Shown piece by piece: positions 1 to 10,786 of a stretch of DNA of 11,322 nucleotides. This DNA is from Smittium mucronatum (Eukaryota > Kickxellomycota > Harpellomycetes > Harpellales > Legeriomycetaceae), in NCBI GenBank assembly GCA_001953115.1, contig LSSL01006213.1:1-11322 (forward strand), read 5' to 3'. A model generated the notes under the pieces. That model worked only from the letters and a program-made list of their open reading frames with translations. It was not told the origin of the DNA and ran no database searches. Position 1 is the first letter of the stretch, and every line of letters starts with the position of its first letter. Both the position numbers and the translations under genes were made by a program.

Positions 1-882
1 ATTTATTGGGTAATTCAAAATATGAATTTTAAAATCTAGTTTTTTATTGGTAAAATGCCAAAAATTTATTAGAGCCAGTATGTTTTTCTATTTTTATTGG
101 TCTGTTTTTAATTAAACCCAAGATTAGCCAATAGTTTACAAAGTAAAAAAAAGTCTGGTCTTAAAAAGAATATCCCAAGTATGATAAAATTAATATGATT
201 GGGTAACCAAAAAATAAAGGTATTGGTGTGCTATATGGACAAATAAATTAAACCCCGATACGAAAAACACTCGATAAAACAAATTAATTTGATGTTTTCT
301 AAAAGAGAAAAAAAATTTAACCAACATTACTTTTACAAAAAAATAATATTCAAACCGTCTCTTTAGAACAAATATTTTACAGAAGAAAAAATTCTGAATC
401 GTTTTTATCTAAATATAAACCAACAATTTATAAAATTTGGTTTAAATTAATTGGTAGAAATGTGAAATAAATTAAATCTTTCAGACTTTGAAGATAGTGA
501 TAACATTATTCTTATATATATGTGAAAATGGGATTTTTTATCGATAATAATAACGCAATTGAGGTTAAAATTTTAAAAATGTGAAAATTTATGTTGAAAT
601 AAAAAAAAATGCTTGGATATATGGCCTTTTTTTTAATTTTGCCAAAAATGATTACTGTAATTTGAAGTTTCGTTATTTGACATCTATAAAAATATACAAA
701 ATTAATATATCTGTTGTGTCGAATTTGCAAATTGTGTGTATAAATATTGGCCAAGAATATTTTTTTCAGGTTCACTGTGTTTAACGCTGACCAAAATGAA
801 GGTCGAAAATTTTAAATCAATATCTTTCTATACTTTTTCCTGATACAAAACCACCACTGTATAAATAATTGAAAAAGCATAA

Positions 883-895
883 CCCCCCCCCCCCC
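883..895 (+). repeat. poly-C homopolymer, C13 (G13 on the minus strand)
   Basis: Thirteen consecutive C lie between an AT-rich left flank and a C-rich right flank (ACCTCC). In a window where C is under one base in ten, such a run is not expected by chance, so it is a genuine simple repeat or a sequencing or assembly artefact. The complementary G13 run can in principle fold into a G-quadruplex. Long G/C mononucleotide runs are known in nematode genomes, where the DOG-1 helicase protects them, but this does not establish that the organism is a nematode. The exact length is likely to be polymorphic. Confidence 0.9.
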
Positions 896-1377
896 ACCTC
901 CAGAAGTTATACCCCAGTACATAATAAAAATTTAACACAACTTCGATCCTGATGTTGGCAAATTACATCATTTAATCCATCGGCTTGTTCTAATTATGCT
1001 TTTTCTCTTGTATTTCTACTCCTATTGGTAGGCGATTTTTCTTGTACAATCAAGATTGAAATGAGTTGAATATGTCACAAATTAAGTAGTTCCAATCATT
1101 AAAAAAAGACAGGTTTTTTAAAAAAGCGATTCATATAGCATATGATCCGGAAATTTTATTTTATTCAAAAAATGTTTTTGTGGGCTTTTTTATGAGGGAA
1201 ATCTTTAAAAGATAAAGTATTTCATTGATATAATATATTAAAAAAATTTATTTGGCCTCACACCCAAAAGGATATTTAAAAAAATCATAAATTCTTTAAT
1301 ATAAAAGGTGGGCGATTATCCTATTTTTTTTATTTGCGCCTATAAGAGAAATTAAAATGAATTTTAACATTAGCTTT

Positions 1378-1388
1378 TATATATATAT
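1378..1388. repeat. short TA dinucleotide run
   Basis: The run is (TA)5 plus T. It is short and could arise by chance in sequence this AT-rich; it is recorded only as simple-sequence content. Confidence 0.5.
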
Positions 1389-2203
1389 GTTTAAATGGGG
1401 ATCAAATTAAACATTGGATAAATTTAAAAAAAAACTAGGCAAAGTATAGGTAAAATTGAGGAAATTCCATATAATAATTCGCGAGTCCCGTAAATTATTC
1501 CAGTTTGAATACAAAAGTTATTATATTAAAGATGAACCAATTAAAATTAGTAAATAGTCTAATTAAATTGGGTATATAATATGATAAAACGCCCCAATTA
1601 ATAATTGCAAAAAAAATTTAGATATAAAAAAAATTAGCATATGCTAAACAACCATCGTATAAAATTATACTAAAATTCGGTGAAGAAATTAGGTAACCGG
1701 AAAATTTCCAAGAACAATAAAATTCAACTATCCTTTCAGCTATAACCCACTTATTGTCTATTAAATCAAATAATAGACATTGGTCACCTTTAGTAAATAT
1801 GATTATATTGTCATAATATTAAGCCCCCCACACATCATTCTTTTCCAAGCCAGTTTTAAATATATCTAAAAAAAGCAGAATATCTGTAGTGAAAAGGTTA
1901 TTCTTATTGGTCAAAAATGGTGTATGAAAATAAACAGATGATATTGCAAAATAAGGCGGAAAGTTTTTATTATCCTCAACTATATACCGCTTTTTTTAAA
2001 AAATGATATTTTAAATGAATTTTTTTTCAGTTGGATAAAAAAATCTAAAAACCACAAATTTGTTATATAATGGTATAGAACAGAGATTATTATAAAAAAT
2101 TCGAATTATATTATTATAAAAATTAAACAAGAACCTATCTTTTTTTTAAGAAAAAATAAAAAAGTCTGCGGTAACATTTGAAACAGTTATCAAACATTTT
2201 TTT

Positions 2204-2225
2204 ATTAATATTAATATTAATATTA
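2204..2225. repeat. ATTAAT hexanucleotide tandem repeat, 3.7 copies
   Basis: Three full ATTAAT units and a partial fourth run without mismatch. The unit is its own reverse complement, so the array is fully palindromic and could extrude as a hairpin. It lies close to where the + strand changes from A-rich to T-rich. It is a simple microsatellite, and no function is implied. Confidence 0.85.
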
Positions 2226-4700
2226 TATTTATACATTAAATATACTATTTAATAATAGATCGATTCGAATACACAAGTGTTTTTTGTAAAAAAAATCAAT
2301 TTTAACAGCTTCGTAACTTAAGTAACAGCCCTGTCTCATGATAACATCGAATAAATTGTGAAAAAAATTGCTATAAATACACTTGTAGACAGATCGGTAT
2401 ATATGAAATTTTATTTTGAGAATTTTTAGAAAATCGATTTTTTATTTATTTATGCCTTTTCTTTATTCTTCTGATCAATAAATTTCAAAATTTATTTTTT
2501 GTTTTTTAGTGAATTTCCAAACAATATATTTTTTATTCACTCAACTCGACATTTCTTATAATATAAACTTTATCAGAACTTTAAGTATCTTAATCCTACG
2601 CACCATTTTGAACGGGGTTTCTCGTATACACATCCTAAAAAAAGTATCCCTTAATTTTATATAATTATAAAGTCTCCGTTTTGCAATTTAAAATTACTTT
2701 TTCTACAAAAATTAATTCCTAAATTTTTAATTTATATTTAAATTTCAATATGATTTGATCTCTAGATTCTTATTTTTTTTTCCCCATTTGAATTATAAGG
2801 ATATCTGAGAACTATTTTTAACAGCAGTCATAATAAATTTATGGGCTCTGTTGCTTATAATTTACCAATAGGTTAATATAAAGTGATTTATTTTTACTGA
2901 TAATTATTTTAAATATAATATTAAATGAATTTTTCACATATTTTTTTGAAAAAATTTCTATTTGAAGAGAAATATTATAGAAAATACTTATATGGATTTT
3001 TATAATAAAACTGTGAAATAATTTAATTTTCAGATTTATACAAGGAACAGAAAATATCCAAAAATTGATTTGAGAATCCCTAAATAATAATTTCCACTAA
3101 AATTAGAAAAATAATAAAATCAAATGAAATTTTTTTTACATTCTAATCCAAAAGTATAAAAAAATTATAATTTGAAAATATATTAAGCTCCAATATGTTA
3201 TAATTCAATTGAATAGCTTCCAAAAAAACAAATTTTATATATCTATAAACTATATAAGAGTTTACTGTGTAAATATGGGTGCAGCTTCTATTTACGTTGA
3301 ATTCATATTCTAGTGTTCCGTAAGATCTATGCACATTCATTTTCATTGGCCAAAATCACGAAGAAATTTAATTTTATCGTAAATTTTAATTTTTATTTAG
3401 GATTTTATGGCGCCCAAAATATTTTTCTATCGGTTTAAAAATTAGTTAATAATACCAAAAGTGTATAAAAATAGCCCCACTATAAGCATATAAAATTTAG
3501 TATTATTTTGTGGAACTGAAATATGTCAATTATAAAAATTGGCTAAATAGCAAGGCCAAATTTTAAATTTTCAGCCGAAATGGTTCATTTGTAAATTCGG
3601 TTATTCTTTAACTCTTTGATTTTTTTTCGAAGTTCAATATGAATATTTTTGAATGCAAATTAATCATATTATGTTATGAATTTTAATTTCTAAAGTTGTT
3701 TACAGGTATTTGTTCCTTTTATTTATTTTCCCATTTTTTATTTATTAAAATATTTAGGCTACTTTTTTTGATAAATTTTCAAGATTTATCTGAGGAGTAA
3801 TATTCAAGTAAAACGTTATATAACCTTTTTCTAAATTTTTTTTAGCTGGATGATTTATTTTAATTGGAACCACATGTATATATTTTGTGTTAAAAACTCC
3901 AATATTCAATTTATTTTCCTATGGTTTATTAACTTAATTTTAAATCTCATTCAAGAAAAATCTTATTTGATAATTACATAAAAGTATAAAATGTATTTTC
4001 TTAAATTTTACCGTATACATAATCTGCGTGGGTTCTAATAGATCTTTAAAATTACAAAATCATGAATCCTTTAGATCTAAGAGTTTTTTTTTTTTTATTA
4101 ATCTAGCTATAAGCTTTGGAATACGGGACTTCATAGTTCTAGTTGGACCGTAAAAACAATATTTTTTTTCTAATTTAAAGATAACGGATCTTATTTAAAA
4201 AGGATGATTTTTATATTTACTTCTGTTTTTAGATTTCTAATTGAAATGGATAATCAATATCTTTTTATTTTCAGATTTTCTTCTTGATGATGTCTTTTTA
4301 TTTTTATTTTTACAGAATTCTAAATTGCAAATATCCGAGGTTTAATTTTTTTTTAAAAAAAAATAAATCTACAAGTAAATTATAATTTCACATATTTAAA
4401 AAAGTTTTAATCCTTCTATTCTGATGTAAAGCAAATTTAAAACAAAGTTTTTATCAAGTTTTAGATTAAGGCTATAGAGACCAAAAATAATAATAAAAAA
4501 TAAAATTTATTTGTGAAAAATCATGTTGTACATTTTTAAAATATGGTGATATAGCTGTAAAAATGATTAAAATAAGCCAAAATAAAAATTTCGAATAAAA
4601 TTATAATCAAAATAGAATTATTGTTTAATTACGTGTTTTTTTGTGTATTATTTGGTCAATTTCGATCTAACAAGTTATACCAATAAGCGAATTTTAGACC
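2226..4700. other. AT-rich non-coding, mostly T-rich on the + strand
   Basis: No gene is recognised. T exceeds A in most sampled lines (33 to 18 at 2401-2460, 31 to 17 at 3601-3660), with a local exception at 3121-3180 (22 to 30). A minus-strand frame at 3143-3346 (67 codons) has a more varied amino-acid mix than most and overlaps a slightly GC-richer patch at about 3270-3350. It has no motif I recognise and no neighbouring gene. The stretch holds four TTTCAG words (3028, 3569, 4269 and, upstream, 2025 in the previous domain for comparison) and a T13 run at 4084-4096. A weak five-pair hairpin (CCGAA 3575-3579 with TTCGG 3596-3600) directly follows one TTTCAG. Confidence 0.6.
4084..4096 (+). 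repeat. T13 homopolymer
   Basis: Thirteen consecutive T follow GAG. It is one of five T runs of ten or more on the + strand; the longest A run on the same strand is nine. Confidence 0.85.
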
Positions 4701-5967
4701 TGGAAGTTCCGTAATTAAGAATTTAAAAACAGATCATTAGAATTGACATAATTTGTTTTAAAAAATATGCTACAAGTATTTTACGACGATGAAAGGGGTA
4801 AAATTAGAATTTTCAGAGTTTATTTTGCTTTATACAATCATTTTTTTATAATCTCAAATTTGGATGTACATTTTTTCGATTTTTTCACATTATTTTTGAA
4901 AAAAGAAATTCATTTTTATTAGCCAATTTTCAATATGATTAGATTTGGACTTAATAAATCAAATATTTCGCGCCATTTTTTAGTAAAATTTCACTATTTT
5001 TGAATTCTTTTAAACTACATATAGTTATATTTTATTTTTTTTGTAATATCTTTAAATAAAGTTTAAATTTTTGGTGAAAGATTGTAGGATACAATATTCT
5101 TTATTTAGAATTTTTACAGTTTTTAAAAGGTTTTTTTATTAATGCATAATTTTTATTTCGGTTTTTTACCCTATTTATTAATCATATTTTTAAAAGGTAT
5201 TAAAAAAAGGGTTTAATATTTAGAAAAATCCATTTTACAATTTCTAAAGTTTTGGTAAAAACCTAAAAAATGTTTTATTAATATTTTAGACGTTTATGGA
5301 AAATTAAATAATACTTTTTTTGATTGTTTATAAAATAAGATGCCACTTCTTGTATAAATGCAAGTCATTTTTCCAATATTTTTTTTTAAAACTAATTCAT
5401 TGAGATTTTTATTTATTATATTATTTTATCTCAAAAATTCTAAAACTATAAATTAAAATTAAAGTTAAAATTAAATTTTTTTATTCAATATAAGTCAAAA
5501 AAAATTTTTTTCATTCTTTTATGGGATTTCAGAAAGAAAATTCATACTAAATTCTCAATCAATCCCAATTAAAGTCTATGTAATTTTAATTTATTCAATG
5601 AAAAATATCGTAGAAATTTCGGTTTTAAAACTAATAGAATTGACTAAAGGACTAAAAAAATTTCTGGATTCCTATTTATTCACATTTATAAAAATAAACC
5701 TAGAAATTTTTTTTATATATATTTATAGAACAATATAATAAGTATAATCATCTCAAATTCATTAATTTTTATTCGTAAATTTGAAAATTTTATTAAAAAT
5801 AAAGCCTCTATCTTTATTGATTTTCAATGCTATCCATTTGAAAAGATTTAAATTTATATTGGAGGCTCTATTTTATATCTAATCCACTTATATAATATAA
5901 TTATTTGTATAATTTTACTGAAGTTTCTGTTTAAATTTACAATTCATAATAATATCATTCATTTGTG

Positions 5968-5977
5968 TTTTTTTTTT
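5968..5977 (+). repeat. T10 homopolymer
   Basis: Ten consecutive T preceded by TTTGTG and followed by AAATG. It belongs to the set of long T runs confined to the + strand. Confidence 0.8.
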
Positions 5978-6086
5978 AAATGAAGAACTTAACATATTTA
6001 TATTTACATGTATACAGTTTTTTGTAAATAAATTAATATCTCGAAATAATCTTTTATCAATTTAAAAATCGATTTTTATCAATTTT

Positions 6087-6101
6087 TCACATTTTTTGTG
6101 A
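6087..6101. repeat. small inverted repeat TCACA / TGTGA
   Basis: TCACA (6087-6091) and TGTGA (6097-6101) are perfect reverse complements around a five-T loop. The left arm lies in one of the recurrent TTTTCACA words of the window. Five base pairs is too short to argue for function on its own. Confidence 0.4.
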
Positions 6102-7006
6102 TATAAATTTTCCCCAATTTTTTTTAGTTTTAAATTTAAAAGCTGAGTATGTTCCAATTAAAAAAATGAGCATATTTGAAACGGAAAAATGAAAATTTTA
6201 CAAATTTATTGGTATTTTTACAATTTGAAAATGGTGACACATAAGAATATTACTTAATAAAATTAATTTGAATGAAAAGTATAAAATATATAGATAAATT
6301 TTGTATATTTTATTTCATTGATTAAAGTAAATATAAAAAATTAATAGCTTTAATATATAATAAAATGCAAATATTTATATAATTGGCGCTAATAATAATA
6401 AAAAATAGAAAAACAGTGTTACTATTCATCGAAATACTTATATTTATTTTCAAGTGAGAAAATATACCCACATTTTTTTTCCTGATAGTTCTCATTTTTT
6501 CACTAATTATTCCTTGAAAAATATGAAAATTTTTCGAGTCTCTTAATCCTTGTTTCTATTTTTCTTATCTTACTGAATATAACATACACCAGTTTAAGCG
6601 TGTATAAATACGGAGTTAAAATATAATGCTGAAACCAAATCCCTTTAAAGTTTTTCTTGTGTTTAATTTTGAATTTTTTATATATTCTGTATTTTTCATA
6701 AAACGTAGGGGTATTCTAATTATGGATTTCAGGCCACTATATTAACCATGTATTTTTTAAATTATATAAGTTCTTTGGAATTAATTTATATGTCCGTGAA
6801 ATTTTTGTGGTGTATTACTATCCTGAAATTTATAGCGGGTATGTGCGTAAATTATTTTCTTCTATTTGCGAAAAAAAATAATCTCTAGTACCAATAAAAT
6901 ATTTATCTTGAGTTCTTATTAGGTATAAATTGGATCCGGATTCTCCAAAAAAATCATTCATCACTCTCTACCGGGTATTTATGTTTAAAGTATGCAGATT
7001 TTCACT

Positions 7007-7018
7007 TATATATATATA
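7007..7018. repeat. TA dinucleotide run, (TA)6
   Basis: Six perfect TA units. This is ordinary simple-sequence content for DNA of this composition. Confidence 0.7.
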
Positions 7019-8373
7019 ATCAGGTGAATAAGTTCTCTAGAGAAATTTTTTTACATTTTTTCATTTTTTTTAAAAAAAATTTCAAAGAGTTTTCTAAAAA
7101 AGATTCTAAGATATTTATATATTTTCTCTAAATGATTCATCTCTTATTGTTTTAAATGAAATAATGGAATTTATATTTACAATAAAATCCTTTGCTTACG
7201 TGAATAATATCTAGTTTTTCTAGTTTTCTAACCATTAAGGTTTTCATAGAATTTTATGCGCCTTTAGTTTCAATTTTTACCCTCCATTATACTCAATTTC
7301 TTTAAAAAAATATCCATCAACCTTTTTATATTTATAAATCAGAAATATAACCATGCTAATCGATGTCCAAAGTATTAGAAGTGTACTTAATTGGTAACCC
7401 ATTATCAAATACCACGGAAAAAGCCTCTTCTCAATATTTTTTGACAGCATTTTTAAAATATTTTCCTGAAAATAATTTGTAATTATATAAGAAAATGCTG
7501 TAAGAGTAGAATTTTATCAATATTGTACACGGGTTTTAAATTTAAAAACATAGATTACAATTATATAAAATAATTTAGCACAGTTTTTGAATCAATTTAT
7601 ATTTTTGCAACATCAGCCGATACGCACTAATTACTTAGCAATAAGATGATCTTTACGCTTTTAAAAAAATTTAAATCTTTAAACCTGAGAATGCTGTGAT
7701 TTCTAATTTTTAACTTAATATTTTTTTTATCGGAAAATATTCACTCAAAAAGTAAAAAACGATCAAAATAAATCTTTAAATTGCTCAAAAGATAAATGTA
7801 AAATGCTCATTTATTTCTAAAAATATTATATATGTAGTTCTCATGTACTATCTACGGCAAATTTAAATTATATTTTGTTGTTTCAAAGGCAAATTAATTT
7901 TTTGATTTTATAACTAACTATTTGCTTTAATATAAATATTTCAATGTCATAGTGTAGCATATGATGAGCTTGTTCAATTAAATAGGCAAGAAATTCTTTA
8001 AAAAATTGTTGTGAAATAGTTAGGTTATAATATTATTAATGTTTTTAGTTATTAATAATCATAATATTTCTCTTTTTATTATTCAGGTTTATTTTATTTA
8101 TTTATTAACAATTCCGAGATATTAGTTATCTATTAAATGAAAAATTATATAGTATAAATAAGAAATAAGCACAATCAATTATATTCTGATAAAAATATAA
8201 GCGTTATTTATACAAATTTAAATTAATATTCATACTTAAATTTTTAACTCGTTTAAAATAAGTTGAAATTGTTTTTTTTAATTTAAATTTCCGTTTTACT
8301 GGTTTTTTTCTGTCTTATAAAAAATTAAATTTTTATTAAGTTTATTTTCCTAGCTTTAAGAAGTAATTAGTAA

Positions 8374-8385
8374 TTTTTTTTTTTT
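8374..8385 (+). repeat. T12 homopolymer
   Basis: Twelve consecutive T between TAA and GGAAT, about 80 bases upstream of the inverted repeat at 8463-8491. Confidence 0.85.
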
Positions 8386-8462
8386 GGAATCTTTTCTTTA
8401 AATAATTGAGGAAAGAAAAACAAAAATATTCTTAAAAGACGTATCTCTGTATAAAAAAATAA

Positions 8463-8491
8463 AATACGAGTATTTAAATGTAACTCGTATT
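8463..8491. repeat. perfect 9-bp inverted repeat, GC-bearing hairpin
   Basis: AATACGAGT (8463-8471) and ACTCGTATT (8483-8491) are exact reverse complements around an 11-base AT loop (8472-8482). Each arm carries four G/C bases, which makes a chance match far less likely than for AT-only hairpins. My rough estimate is about 0.01 such pairs in the window. It ends 17 bases before an ATG (8509) that opens a 71-codon frame of doubtful coding status. It could be a protein-binding operator-like site, an RNA hairpin or a mobile-element relic. No T run follows directly, so a simple intrinsic terminator is not supported. Confidence 0.6.
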
Positions 8492-8628
8492 GAATCAAAG
8501 CTATAAAAATGACGGATTATGAAACTATCTCTAATTTAATAAAATTTTATATCTTCTCGAAAAATAGTAATAAAATAGAGATTCTTGTCAAAATACGCTC
8601 AAAAGTAAGGAAGAATGAAGAGTATTAC

Positions 8629-8638
8629 TTTTTTTTTT
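8629..8638 (+). repeat. T10 homopolymer
   Basis: Ten consecutive T followed by GG. It falls inside the doubtful 71-codon frame, where it would encode consecutive Phe, another reason to doubt coding. Confidence 0.8.
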
Positions 8639-10149
8639 GGGTATTTTATTTTAATGAATTTTACCAACTCCATAATGTAAAACCCAGAATATCCTTTGAT
8701 TGTTTTTCCGGTAATATCTATTAAATCTAACAAAGGTCTTTATCACATTATATATATTTTCTCCTTACGATTTTATTTAACCTAACTGAAAATTTATTTT
8801 CTAATATTGAAAATGAATCGACTCTTTCTTTTCGAAAATGGTGTTTTGAAAAGTAATTATCATTTTTACTTTTAATAATGTCTTTTATCATATTTATTTG
8901 AGACCGTTTAAAATTGGATATTTTTTTGAAGTTTCAAAAAATCTTTGTATGTCTATGGTTCAGCCCTATTGAAATCATAATCGAATTTTATTTTTTTTAT
9001 CTGTATTAATGATACCTTATATTTTTTTTTGGATAAATCAAGCCAAAAGTTCACTCTATTAATGATGTAACCAAAAAATTTATTGGTTTTAGAAAAAATT
9101 TCAGCTTAGTCTGTGATTAAAATATTTTCATTCAGGCTTAATCAATAATTATTAAGGCAGTTTTTTAAGGTGTTAAATATTCATAAATATGACTTAAAAT
9201 CATCATTTTTTTAATAAATATCTTAAAGGGATTAATTTTTTAGTTTATTTAAGTGAATTCGGTGACTAAGGCAGAACACATTTAAGTCTAATAAACTGAA
9301 TTTAGACTCTGAAATTTAAATTTATTCCTTTAAAAATAAATATCTAAGTTTTTTCAATGCCATAGTATATCTCAAATTTTGTATTATCAAAGTTAATCCA
9401 TTATATATGTAAAACCAGTGTTATAATTTCCCTTAAATTTATTTCAGAGTATTTAGATTTTTATGCATAAAATAAACACATTTTTAGATAATTTTTTTAT
9501 TTTATAATTATATGTTTTATGATAGTTTTATTTTGTTTATTTTTGACACCTATGTATCAAATTTTTGTTTTATTTTTATCGAATTAAGACCTCAGTCCAT
9601 AATTTTCCAATATTTTTTACTTTTCAACTTTGCTTTAAAAAAAAGCATTTTCCAAAATTATTAGTAGAATAATGTGTTTTAATCTCATTTAGATAGTTTT
9701 CAATATGTTTTCAGATTACACGAAAAAACCTAAAATAGTAAAAAATTTTACATTAAAAAAAATTATTTTATTACTTTTCCATTTTTTTGTATATGTTATC
9801 TTCAATATTTAGAAGCTCCGAAAATACAAGAAATTTTGGTATTTTTTCTGTCTTTTAACATGCTTGATTTATTTTAGTCAATTTTTATTAACACTTTACA
9901 GTAAAAAGATAAAAAAAATGGTACAAAGAACACCTTTTCTTGTATTATATATAAAAATACCTTAAAAATCCGATTTTTTTATTTGAATGATGGATGATAT
10001 TTAGTGGATTTATAATGTCAATTATGTTTTTTTGTTTAATGATTTTTAAAAATGCTGCAGATAGACAGAAATAAGTATGATTTCTTTTTTAGCCGAAAAT
10101 CTCGATGATTATTTCGTAGAGTAAATTTTCAAATCATAAAGAATGGTTA

Positions 10150-10162
10150 TTTTTTTTTTTTT
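10150..10162 (+). repeat. T13 homopolymer
   Basis: Thirteen consecutive T just before the + strand turns from T-rich to A-rich. Confidence 0.85.
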
Positions 10163-10200
10163 ATTTCAAATGGACAAGTTTTTATCGATTTCGAACATTT

Positions 10201-10786
10201 CAGGAAATAATTATAGAAAATATTTCGCAAAGGAGATCAAATGATGTGTCTAGATTTAATTATTATAGCTTTAACTATTTCAAAAGAAATTAAAACAAAA
10301 AGAATATCAATAATATAAAAGGATGTAGTTGAAATTTTTTTGTCAAATAAAAAAAACCACAATATATAACAACATAATTCAAATTCGTTTGAAATTCCAA
10401 CTTTACTTGATATCCTCACTATTTTTATTTGTATTCTTCATAAAATATTGCGAATAGATGCCATCACCTCCCTCCAAATTATTTAAAAATTTTCCAAAAA
10501 TTTTTCTTCGACTCGAAATTGTACTTGATTCCAACAAAATGTTCGCAAAGCCTATTTTAGCAAAATATCTATTTTTTTTGTGAAAATATCCAGAATATTA
10601 AAAATTAGAGAAAAAAATTTAATGAATTTTAGAATAAAATACGAAATATACATCTTAAAAAAAATTCATAATCTAAAAATCAACAAAAAACTTTATAGAG
10701 AAATCTCATAGAATATAATTCGCAAAATAATCTTCTCTATAGACTATATAATATAGGTTTAAATTATGTATATTTTTGAAAATAAG
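10201..10786. other. A-rich non-coding stretch
   Basis: The + strand is A-rich again (34 A to 18 T in the lines at 10261 and 10621). A 60-codon minus-strand frame at 10237-10419 is rich in Ile, Phe and Ser, as expected from random AT-rich sequence, and resembles nothing I know. A short C-rich patch near 10458-10475 has no pairing partner nearby. Confidence 0.55.

Larger units (their letters stand above)
1..2203. other. A-rich non-coding domain, no gene recognised
   Basis: No frame here carries a recognisable protein. The + strand is A-rich: in the six sampled 60-base lines starting at 181, 241, 301, 361, 1561 and 1921, A outnumbers T (for example 33 to 15 at 301-360). GC in sampled lines is about 20-28%, clearly above the centre of the window. 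Between 512 and 784 both strands stay open for 67-87 codons in overlapping frames. That stretch has almost no codon-position signal and is best read as a chance gap between stops. The domain contains a C13 run, a C6 run at 1824-1829, a short TA run at 1378-1388, and sixteen ATTGG or CCAAT pentamers. I see no promoter, RNA gene or terminator that I would defend. Confidence 0.6.
4701..8440. other. AT-rich non-coding core of the window
   Basis: This stretch includes the lowest GC I sampled (6 of 60 at 5401-5460 and again at 6241-6300). No frame reaches 60 codons. It holds T runs at 5968-5977 and 8374-8385, a (TA)6 run, several TTTTCACA words and short AT hairpins. One of these pairs ATTATTAAT (8032-8040) with ATTAATAAT (8051-8059). 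Perfect AT-only arms of that length are expected by chance here, so I give them no function. Slightly GC-richer patches near 6830-6850, 6930-6975 and 7610-7660 were checked for tRNA or rRNA signatures and show none. Confidence 0.6.
8509..10200. other. T-rich non-coding stretch with one doubtful small frame
   Basis: The + strand frame at 8509-8724 (71 codons) is about 25% GC, above its surroundings. Its GC by codon position is nearly flat (about 25, 21 and 28% at positions 1, 2 and 3), unlike a real AT-rich gene where position 3 should be lowest. It contains no recognised motif and no ribosome-binding sequence. The rest has no frame of note. Composition is strongly T-biased (40 T to 15 A at 9481-9540). 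It holds four TTTCAG words (9099, 9442, 9709, 10198) and T runs at 8629-8638 and 10150-10162. Confidence 0.55.

Noticed and set aside
512..775. Minus-strand 87-codon frame
   Set aside because: Composition is almost entirely Ile, Phe, Asn, Lys and Tyr, as random AT-rich DNA gives. It overlaps an opposite-strand frame of similar length and has no motif.
581..784. Plus-strand 67-codon frame starting at GTG
   Set aside because: GC by codon position is about 29, 19 and 24%, only weakly structured. There is no ribosome-binding site or known motif, and the start is inside a TGTGAAAA word. Kept as a very weak possibility only.
3143..3346. Minus-strand 67-codon frame
   Set aside because: The amino-acid mix is slightly more protein-like and the 5' part is GC-richer, but nothing is recognisable and the length is within chance expectation.
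6595..6615. TATA-box-like TATAAATA near 6604
   Set aside because: TATA-like words are ubiquitous in this sequence, and there is no transcript or downstream gene to give it meaning.
8026..8067. AT-only hairpin around 8032-8059
   Set aside because: Nine perfect pairs of A and T only. About fifteen such pairings are expected by chance in a window of this composition.
8509..8724. Plus-strand 71-codon frame
   Set aside because: Codon-position GC is flat (about 25, 21, 28%), with position 3 the highest. It contains a T10 run and shows no motif. The upstream inverted repeat alone is not enough to call a gene.
10237..10419. Minus-strand 60-codon hydrophobic frame
   Set aside because: Hydrophobic composition follows from T-rich codons. 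Length is within chance and there is no context.
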